Shown here in pieces: positions 58,284 to 64,000 of a stretch of DNA of 64,000 bases; position 1 is the stretch's first letter; each line of letters begins with the position of its first letter. Position numbers and translations under genes: made by a program. The notes under the pieces were generated by a model that was given only the letters and a program-made list of their open reading frames with translations, was not told where the DNA came from and did no database searches. Source of the DNA: Bacillus methanolicus (GTDB taxonomy: Bacteria; Bacillota; Bacilli; Bacillales; Cytobacillaceae); the NCBI RefSeq assembly GCF_008764295.1, contig NZ_VTQX01000006.1, forward strand, positions 62,001 through 126,000. Direction: 5' to 3'.

Positions 58284-59075
58284 ATGGTGACATTGAACAA
58301 TAAAAACATCGTGATTACTGGTGCTTCGTCAGGTATTGGTGAAAAAGTAGCAAGGATGGTGGCGGAAAGAGGAGCTAGACCAATTTTGCTTGCCCGTTCA
58401 ACAGAGAAGCTTGCCGAAGTATGTGAACAGGTAAATGAAAGAACAACTGTTGGAGCCATATACTATCAGCTAGACGTCAGTGATGTTGAAGAAGTCAAAA
58501 TCGTTTTTCAAAAAATACTTCAGGAAGTAGGTCATATTGATATTCTTTTAAATAACGCTGGCTTTGGCGTTTTTGAATCGGTTCATGAAGCCGATTTTGC
58601 AGATATTGAAAAGATGTTTCGAGTGAATGTGTTTGGATTAATTGCTTGTACGATGGAAGTTTTGCCTGCAATGCTGGAGGAGAAACGTGGTCATATTATT
58701 AATGTTGCCTCGCAGGCAGGTAAACTTGCTACACCAAAATCGAGCGGTTATGCCGCAACAAAACACGCTGTCCTTGGTTTTACAAACAGCCTGCGGATGG
58801 AATTGTTAAAAACAAATATTTTCGTATCAGCTGTTAATCCCGGTCCAATTGAAACGAACTTTTTTAGCATTGCTGATAAATCTGGCAATTATGTGAAGAA
58901 TGTAAAAAGAATGATGCTGAAATCGGATTATGTTGCCGAACAAATAATCAAATTAATGATCAACCCGAAGCGTGAATTAAATTTACCACGATGGATGAAT
59001 ATGGGAAGCATCCTTTACAATTTGTTTCCTAACTTAGCTGAAAAACTGACAGGGAGTATATTCGATAAAAAATAG
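58284..59075 (+). CDS. yqjQ: short-chain dehydrogenase/reductase (YqjQ-like)
   Basis: About 263 aa from ATG 58284, 5 nt after GAGGAG; GTG 58278 overlaps it. Rossmann fold with TGASSGIG, NNAG (ILLNNAGFGVF) and catalytic Ser/Tyr/Lys in NVASQAG...YAATKHA. NPGPIETNF indicates a classical SDR. Long C-terminal segment with a hydrophobic stretch suggests membrane-lipid substrates, as in DltE-like SDRs, but this is a guess. Confidence 0.92.
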   Translation: MVTLNNKNIVITGASSGIGEKVARMVAERGARPILLARSTEKLAEVCEQVNERTTVGAIYYQLDVSDVEEVKIVFQKILQEVGHIDILLNNAGFGVFESVHEADFADIEKMFRVNVFGLIACTMEVLPAMLEEKRGHIINVASQAGKLATPKSSGYAATKHAVLGFTNSLRMELLKTNIFVSAVNPGPIETNFFSIADKSGNYVKNVKRMMLKSDYVAEQIIKLMINPKRELNLPRWMNMGSILYNLFPNLAEKLTGSIFDKK

Positions 59076-59132
59076 CTTGTGAATTTTCATTTGAGGTTAA
59101 AGAGGAGATAGGAAAGAAATGAGGTCATCGCT

Positions 59133-59918
59133 TTGAAAGAGATCATTTTAAAATCATTAATGCAAATAGAAGAAGAATATCATGTAAAGATTCTCTATGC
59201 GGTTGAATCAGGAAGCAGGGCATGGGAGTTTCCTTCAAAAGATAGCGACTATGATGTTCGCTTCATTTATGTCCATAAAGTGGAAGATTACTTAACGATT
59301 GACCAAATGGGGATAGGAAAAAAACGCGATGTGATTGAATTGCCGATTAACAATTTATTAGATATAACAGGATGGGAACTTACTAAGGCATTAAGATTAT
59401 TGAGAAAATCGAATCCTCCATTATTAGAATGGTTGCATTCTGGGATCGTATACTATCAAGCATTTTCAACGATTGAGCAGATGAAGAAGCTAAGTCAACA
59501 TATATTTACTCCACATTCATGTATCCATCATTATTTAAATATGGCAAGCAACAATTTTCGCGAGTATTTGCAGGGGGATGAAGTGAAAATAAAGAAATAT
59601 TTTTATGTCCTCCGTCCTATTTTGGCTGCTCAATGGATTGAAAAATATAATCAATTTCCACCGCTAGAGTTCACAAAATTATTGGAGAATCTTTTACCAG
59701 ATGGAGACTTAAAGAAAGAGATAGAAACGCTGCTCACAAGAAAAATGAGTGGTGAAGAACTTGCCCTTGAATCGAAGATTGACGTCATAAACGATTTTGT
59801 GAACGAGGAAATTTTACGTTTAAGAGCGTATACACGAACGCTCAATAAGGATGCTCCAGATTGGACACCTAAACTCGACCTCCTTTTCAAAAATACACTT
59901 AAAGAGGTCTGGAACTAA
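59133..59918 (+). CDS. nucleotidyltransferase-fold protein (YcgL/RlaP family)
   Basis: 261 aa from TTG 59133 after GAGGTC. Motif VESGSRAWEFPSKDSDYDVRFIYV contains the GS...D-x-D pattern of polymerase-beta-type nucleotidyltransferases, in the form typical of PF10127 (RlaP, YcgL), a family tied to RNA repair by association. The C-terminal half is helical (YFYVLRPILAAQWI). Target unknown. It is not in the usual B. subtilis position, so it is likely acquired or moved. Confidence 0.88.
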   Translation: MKEIILKSLMQIEEEYHVKILYAVESGSRAWEFPSKDSDYDVRFIYVHKVEDYLTIDQMGIGKKRDVIELPINNLLDITGWELTKALRLLRKSNPPLLEWLHSGIVYYQAFSTIEQMKKLSQHIFTPHSCIHHYLNMASNNFREYLQGDEVKIKKYFYVLRPILAAQWIEKYNQFPPLEFTKLLENLLPDGDLKKEIETLLTRKMSGEELALESKIDVINDFVNEEILRLRAYTRTLNKDAPDWTPKLDLLFKNTLKEVWN

Positions 59919-59924
59919 ATAAAG

Positions 59925-59963
59925 AAAAGCTTGTTACGATATTTTTCAGCAACAAGCTTTTAA
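59925..59963. terminator. terminator shared by convergent genes
   Basis: AAAAGCTTGTT / AACAAGCTTTT perfect 11-bp stem with a 15-nt loop. It lies between the nucleotidyltransferase and the minus-strand response regulator gene. Confidence 0.85.
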
Positions 59964-59970
59964 GTGTATT

Positions 59971-60891
59971 TTAGGCTTCCATCTGCTTTAACACTTCCCA
60001 GTATAGTGCTTGAATAAACTTTTTAATATTGATTCGGGGAACTTGATTTTCTACTTGGTAGCCTAGTTTTAATTCATACATTTTAAGTCTCACTTGTGAA
60101 AAATCAAAGAATTTAGCTGCGTACTGTTCAAAAATAGGGTTGGTGTAGTCGTCCAATCCAAGAGCTGCAATGTGATTTAAAGAATGATGAATGGCTCTCC
60201 TTACTCTTTGTTCAGAAGCTTTAACTTCTTTTTGTAATTCGTCGCGAGCATTTCCGTTTTTTTGCGCAGCTTGTTCAAATAATAGTTTTAAAGATGGAAT
60301 GGTAGAGTATGTATCATCGCTGCTTTCAAATAATATTTCCAATATATCAATAATATCTTTATGGCCTCCTTCGGAAAGGATTCCTAACTCGGCTAGGATA
60401 CCTTGACATTCCGTTTGGAAACGAATTGATTTATCTTTCACAAGCGGACGCTCTTCTCCTTTCATTGATTGGAGAGAATTAATTTGTCTTAATGAAGCTT
60501 GAAAATTGTGAATGGAATTTTCGAGAATAATTCTCTCACTGACTTTTTTTAAAACATTAATAACTTCGAGTTTGTTAATTGGTTTCAAAATATAATAATC
60601 AATACCGAGAGAGTAGGCTTCCCCGATTAATTCCTTTATTTCAACTTGTGAAAGCATCACGATTTTTCCAGTGAAATCAGGTGTAATCGCTCGGATTGTT
60701 TCGAGACCATCACGATGTGGCATAAGCAAGTCTATGAGCAAAATGTCGACCTTTTTTTTCGCAAGCAGTTCTATATCAATCTCTGAACCGTCGCTTGCCT
60801 CCCCCACAATCTCGCCAAATTGTTCATTTTCGATAATATCAGATAAAATCATCCTGATTGAATCGTCGTCATCTACAAGGAAAAATCTCAT
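59971..60891 (-). CDS. response regulator, GlnL/YcbB type
   Basis: 306 aa. Receiver domain (about 1-120) with phosphorylation site D54 (ILLIDLLMPHRDG) and K in ILKPI. C-terminal domain (about 150-306) fits the YcbB-type DNA-binding domain found in GlnL (QRVRRAIHHSLNHIAALG). Translated from an ATGA overlap with the kinase gene upstream, so both come from one message. Its likely targets are the TTTTGT repeats at 62280-62305. In B. subtilis GlnL responds to glutamine; here the context is C4-dicarboxylate use. Confidence 0.9.
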   Translation of the reverse strand: MRFFLVDDDDSIRMILSDIIENEQFGEIVGEASDGSEIDIELLAKKKVDILLIDLLMPHRDGLETIRAITPDFTGKIVMLSQVEIKELIGEAYSLGIDYYILKPINKLEVINVLKKVSERIILENSIHNFQASLRQINSLQSMKGEERPLVKDKSIRFQTECQGILAELGILSEGGHKDIIDILEILFESSDDTYSTIPSLKLLFEQAAQKNGNARDELQKEVKASEQRVRRAIHHSLNHIAALGLDDYTNPIFEQYAAKFFDFSQVRLKMYELKLGYQVENQVPRINIKKFIQALYWEVLKQMEA

Positions 60892-62159
60892 CGAAGATCA
60901 CTTCCTTTCATTTTGTCGATTGGCAGAGAAATGACGAAGGTTGTGCCACTGTCCTTCTCTTGATCGACTAATTCTATCGTTCCTTCTATTTCTTCAATTA
61001 CGTTTTTAATATAGGTTAAACCTATTCCGTTCGATGGTTTCCCATTGCCTTCAAATTTTGTAGTAAATCCAGGTTGGAAGATTAATTTTTTATGCTTTTC
61101 TGCAATTCCTGGACCATTATCTGACACTGAAATATATAAAAAGTCTTCATTTAGATCTGCAGAAATTACAATTTTGCCTAAACCTTCGATTGCTTCAACT
61201 GCATTTGCAACAAGGTTATTGATAATGGACAATATGACATAGGTTCGATAGGGAGGATGACTCCCGTTAATCGATAATTGAAAATCGATCTTTTTTTCTA
61301 GCAGCAAGCTGTAATTTTGATTAGCGGTTACAATGACATTGAGAATCTCTTCTATTTCCATATAATCAACATTTGACCCCTTATCGATTAATTTTGCCAG
61401 CCCAGAGAAAATACGTTGATCGTCTTTCTTTATTTCATGTGTCTTTCCTGAAATAGAGAGAAGGTTTTTAGCGAATCGATGATTTTCCTTTTTTAATTCG
61501 ATATATAGTTCATATGATTCTCTTGTAAGGTTTTCTGCATTTTGAATCGTTTTTGTCAGTTGGATCATTTCAACGTATAAATTTGAGACAAGAATAAGCA
61601 TTTGTTCATTTTTTGCTCTAAGCTCTGCCTCTGCCTGCTTTGTTTTACGCAAAATAATGATATTAAAAAAGCCGAGAACAAAAAAACTGCGAAGGACTGC
61701 AATGCTTTTAATCCACATAAAGGTTCTGAATGACATTTCCTGTTGAAATATTAAATTTCGAGCTCCAATTTCAATCATACTGGCAGATACCTCTGTAACG
61801 ACTCCAAGTAATCCCATGATAAAAGGAGCATGGAGGAACTTTTTTAATCTTAATAAATAAAAAAGAAGACCGTATGTAAAATAATAGAAAAAAACCGGTC
61901 CATGGAATCCCCACAGAGAAGGAATCGAATTATCCACCATAATAGAGGTTCCCAATGTCACCCGAAATATGACGACAGACAGCCCAGTAAGAAATCCCGC
62001 TATTACTGGGTTAATCCTGTTTGACCATAGCAGAATAAAGAAAAAAACGGGGGTACCTAAGCTAATTCTTATTTCCGTTTTTAAAGGGTAAAAATTGAAT
62101 TCTCCTGCTATCGGAACGAGGATAATGAGCAATAAATAGGTTAAAAGTTTTCTATTCAC
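60888..62159 (-). CDS. sensor histidine kinase, GlnK/YcbA type
   Basis: 423 aa. About six membrane helices in residues 5-170, a coiled-coil linker (about 172-232), phosphoacceptor H241 in GKTHEIKKD (SpoOB-like dimerisation) and an ATPase domain with NNLVANAVEAIEG, DNGPGI and GIGLTYI. No PAS or extracellular sensor. The polytopic membrane domain with few outer loops suggests sensing within the membrane or with a transporter. ATGA-overlaps the response regulator gene. Confidence 0.9.
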   Translation of the reverse strand: MNRKLLTYLLLIILVPIAGEFNFYPLKTEIRISLGTPVFFFILLWSNRINPVIAGFLTGLSVVIFRVTLGTSIMVDNSIPSLWGFHGPVFFYYFTYGLLFYLLRLKKFLHAPFIMGLLGVVTEVSASMIEIGARNLIFQQEMSFRTFMWIKSIAVLRSFFVLGFFNIIILRKTKQAEAELRAKNEQMLILVSNLYVEMIQLTKTIQNAENLTRESYELYIELKKENHRFAKNLLSISGKTHEIKKDDQRIFSGLAKLIDKGSNVDYMEIEEILNVIVTANQNYSLLLEKKIDFQLSINGSHPPYRTYVILSIINNLVANAVEAIEGLGKIVISADLNEDFLYISVSDNGPGIAEKHKKLIFQPGFTTKFEGNGKPSNGIGLTYIKNVIEEIEGTIELVDQEKDSGTTFVISLPIDKMKGSDLR

Positions 62160-62279
62160 TTAATCGATCCTTCCTTCGAGTAAAAACTCAAATCGATGTT
62201 TCTTTTCCACTTTCATTGTAATAGATAGGCAAAATGATTGTTTTATTAAAAATGACAAAATTATGTATATCTCGAGTGG

Positions 62280-62305
62280 TTTTGTAATTTATTGTAGGTT
62301 TTTGT
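62280..62305 (+). promoter_or_regulatory. three phased TTTTGT-type repeats (putative GlnL-like operator)
   Basis: TTTTGT (62280), TATTGT (62290) and TTTTGT (62300) are each separated by 4 nt, giving a 10-bp repeat. B. subtilis GlnL is reported, from memory, to bind TTTTGT-N4-TTTTGT at glsA-glnT. They lie between the divergent kinase and transporter genes. Confidence 0.65.
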
Positions 62306-62378
62306 AGGTCATCCATATGATGGAGATGTGGGTTATTTATAGCCTATATGAATAAGTCTTATTTAAGACAAATATTCA

Positions 62379-62394
62379 TGTGAAAAACTTCACA
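62379..62394. promoter_or_regulatory. Fnr/Crp-type palindrome
   Basis: TGTGAAAAACTTCACA is a perfect TGTGA-N6-TCACA site, the Bacillus Fnr consensus. Centre lies 81 bp before the transporter ATG. Which of the divergent units it drives cannot be decided by sequence. Confidence 0.65.
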
Positions 62395-62467
62395 AAAGGT
62401 GGTGATTAATGAAATCTTGAAGTTAGGCCATTCTTTTAAAAAATTGAATAATGATAGGAGGTAATCA

Positions 62468-63784
62468 ATGATGCTGTGGATCCAGTTAGTTATCCTACTT
62501 ACTTGCATTTTTATAGGGGCGAGGCTAGGGGGTCTTGGCCTTGGAGTTATGGGTGGTGTCGGCTTAGCTATCTTCGTATTTATCTTTGGTCTCCAACCGA
62601 CTTCTGCTCCTATTGATGTCATGCTGATGATTTTAGCTGTTATAACAGCAGCAGGTACTTTACAAGCAGCAGGTGGCATGGAGTATCTTGTTTATTTGGC
62701 TGAAAAAGCATTGCGGAAAAACCCGAAATATATCACCTATGTAGCACCGATGGTTACGTATTTGTTTACATTTTGCGCGGGTACTGGGCATGTTGCCTAC
62801 TCGGTTTTACCAGTTATTGCCGAAGTATCGCGTGAAGCGGGAATACGACCAGAAAGACCTATGTCCATCGCTGTTATCGCATCCCAACAAGCGATAACCG
62901 CTAGTCCGATTTCTGCGGCAACGGTAGCTCTATTAGCACTGTTAACTGATTTTAATATCACGCTTACAGATATTTTAATGATCTGTATTCCGTCTACTTT
63001 TATTGCTTGTATGATTGGAGCATTTATTGCTAGTAAAACAGGTAAAGAGCTGTCCGACGATCCAGAATATTTGAAACGATTAGAAGCGGGATTAGCACCA
63101 ATTAAAAAGGAAAAGAAAGCGTATGTGGCTGATAAAAGCTCAAAGCTTTCTGTTGCATTATTTTTACTTGCCGCTGTTTTAGTTGTCTTTTTCGGTTCAT
63201 TTGAGAATTTGCGTCCAGCTTGGGAGGTTGAAGGTGAGCTGGAAAGAATGGGAATGCCTGTAACGATTGAAATTATCATGCTTACTGCAGCAGCTCTCAT
63301 GATTATTTTATGTAAGGTCAATGTTGAAAAAATTGTTTCTGGCAGTGTCTTTAAGGCAGGCGCTGCAGCAGTAGTGGCTATTTTTGGAATTGCCTGGATG
63401 GGAGATACCTTTTTCAGTGGAAATAGCGAGATGATCACAGGCTCTATTTCTGATTTAGTTACGTCTGCACCATGGTTATTTGCCGTCGCGCTATTTATCT
63501 TATCGATTCTTCTTTATAGTCAAGCTGCAACGGTCCGAACACTTATGCCTTTAGGTATTACATTAGGGATTAATCCGGCCTTGCTTATCGCCATGTTCCC
63601 AGCAGTTAATGGATATTTCTTCATTCCGAATTATCCAACAGTTGTTGCAGCAATTAACTTTGATCGCACTGGCACAACTCGAATTGGAAAATATATTTTA
63701 AACCATAGCTTTATGATTCCTGGTTTAGTTTCAACAATTGGGGCGGTTACGATCGGCATTTTGTTAAGTTCCATATTGCTCTAG
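62468..63784 (+). CDS. anaerobic C4-dicarboxylate transporter (DcuA/DcuB type)
   Basis: 438 aa, about ten to twelve transmembrane helices (LVILLTCIFIGARLGGLGLGVMGG first, GxGHVAYSVLPVIAEVSREAGIRPERPMS, ISAATVALLALL, NGYFFIPNYPTVVAAI). Dcu proteins exchange fumarate, succinate, malate or aspartate across the membrane. AGGAGGTAATCA precedes the ATG. aspartase follows, giving fumarate from aspartate for anaerobic respiration or fermentation. Confidence 0.93.
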   Translation: MMLWIQLVILLTCIFIGARLGGLGLGVMGGVGLAIFVFIFGLQPTSAPIDVMLMILAVITAAGTLQAAGGMEYLVYLAEKALRKNPKYITYVAPMVTYLFTFCAGTGHVAYSVLPVIAEVSREAGIRPERPMSIAVIASQQAITASPISAATVALLALLTDFNITLTDILMICIPSTFIACMIGAFIASKTGKELSDDPEYLKRLEAGLAPIKKEKKAYVADKSSKLSVALFLLAAVLVVFFGSFENLRPAWEVEGELERMGMPVTIEIIMLTAAALMIILCKVNVEKIVSGSVFKAGAAAVVAIFGIAWMGDTFFSGNSEMITGSISDLVTSAPWLFAVALFILSILLYSQAATVRTLMPLGITLGINPALLIAMFPAVNGYFFIPNYPTVVAAINFDRTGTTRIGKYILNHSFMIPGLVSTIGAVTIGILLSSILL

Positions 63785-63830
63785 GGTTTCGTGATAAGAT
63801 TTCGCATCATATTGAATAGGAGTGATATAT

Positions 63831-64000
63831 ATGTCTGACAATCTTGAAAATTTTCGTATTGAAAAGGATTTTTTAGGTGAGAAGAAAATTCCTGTTGAAG
63901 CCTATTACGGTGTTCAAACGCTGCGTGCAGTTGAGAATTTTCCGATTACCGGATATCGCATTGATGAAGCATTAATAAGAGCGATGGCAATCGTAAAAAA
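63831..64000 (+). CDS. aspA: aspartate ammonia-lyase, N-terminal part (cut by window end)
   Basis: 57 codons visible. LGEKKIPVEAYYGVQTLRAVENFPITGYRI matches the aspartase/fumarase family start (RIExDxLG..xVPxxAYYGVxTLRAxENF). The AYYGVxTLRAxENF form favours aspartase over fumarase C. AGGAGTG precedes the ATG at 63831. It sits after the C4-dicarboxylate transporter and should continue beyond the window. Confidence 0.85.
   Translation, partial: MSDNLENFRIEKDFLGEKKIPVEAYYGVQTLRAVENFPITGYRIDEALIRAMAIVK

Overview
The window is chromosomal backbone of a low-GC, endospore-forming Bacillaceae (Firmicutes). It carries spo0A, spoIVB, a sigma-54/BkdR branched-chain keto acid operon, a T-box leader, Prli42 and a gene order that follows the Bacillus subtilis yqh-yqi-yqj region almost gene for gene. 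The genus cannot be fixed from the sequence alone. There are no rRNA or tRNA genes, CRISPR arrays, prophages or intact insertion sequences.

Regions: (1) 1-4.3 kb: a membrane chemoreceptor, then accB-accC-yqhY (fatty acid synthesis) behind a promoter with a FapR-like operator. (2) 4.6-17 kb: nusB-xseA-xseB-ispA, dxs-tlyA, argR, recN, spoIVB, spo0A and a glycerophosphodiesterase; folD, usually between nusB and xseA, is absent. (3) 17-28 kb: yqzF, the activator bkdR, a sigma-54 promoter and ptb-bcd-buk-lpdV-bkdAA-bkdAB-bkdB, which turn Leu/Ile/Val into branched acyl-CoAs. (4) 28-40 kb: mutA-mutB-meaB, brxB, an FUSC exporter-like protein, a BsuPI-like lipoprotein, the 31-aa protein Prli42, methylmalonyl-CoA epimerase plus carboxyltransferase, a PepT-like peptidase and a CheW protein. 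Together with the bkd genes this gives most of a route from Val/Ile through propionyl-CoA to succinyl-CoA. (5) 40-45.3 kb, accessory: LysR regulator, an MFS transporter joined in frame to a 4-OT tautomerase, and an ABC-F protein behind a leader peptide and two terminators. (6) 45.4-62 kb: DNA polymerase IV, gndA, an inserted block (DedA protein, SipW-type signal peptidase, TasA-like secreted protein), zwf, rnz, namA, proC with its T-box, a metallo-beta-lactamase, an SDR and a nucleotidyltransferase. (7) 60-64 kb: a GlnK/GlnL-like two-component system divergent from a Dcu-type C4-dicarboxylate transporter and aspartase (cut by the window end).

The most noteworthy regulatory signals, all read directly from the DNA, are: a SinR-type palindrome on the sipW/tasA-like promoter; three 10-bp-phased TTTTGT-type repeats plus a perfect TGTGA-N6-TCACA (Fnr-type) site before dcu-aspA; a FapR-like operator on accBC; an attenuator-like leader before the ABC-F gene; and a possible ~300-nt RNA with its own promoter, tiny ORF and terminator upstream of dxs. 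A family of three short hairpin repeats with inverted ends lies in intergenic gaps at about 7.95, 35.3 and 55.8 kb.
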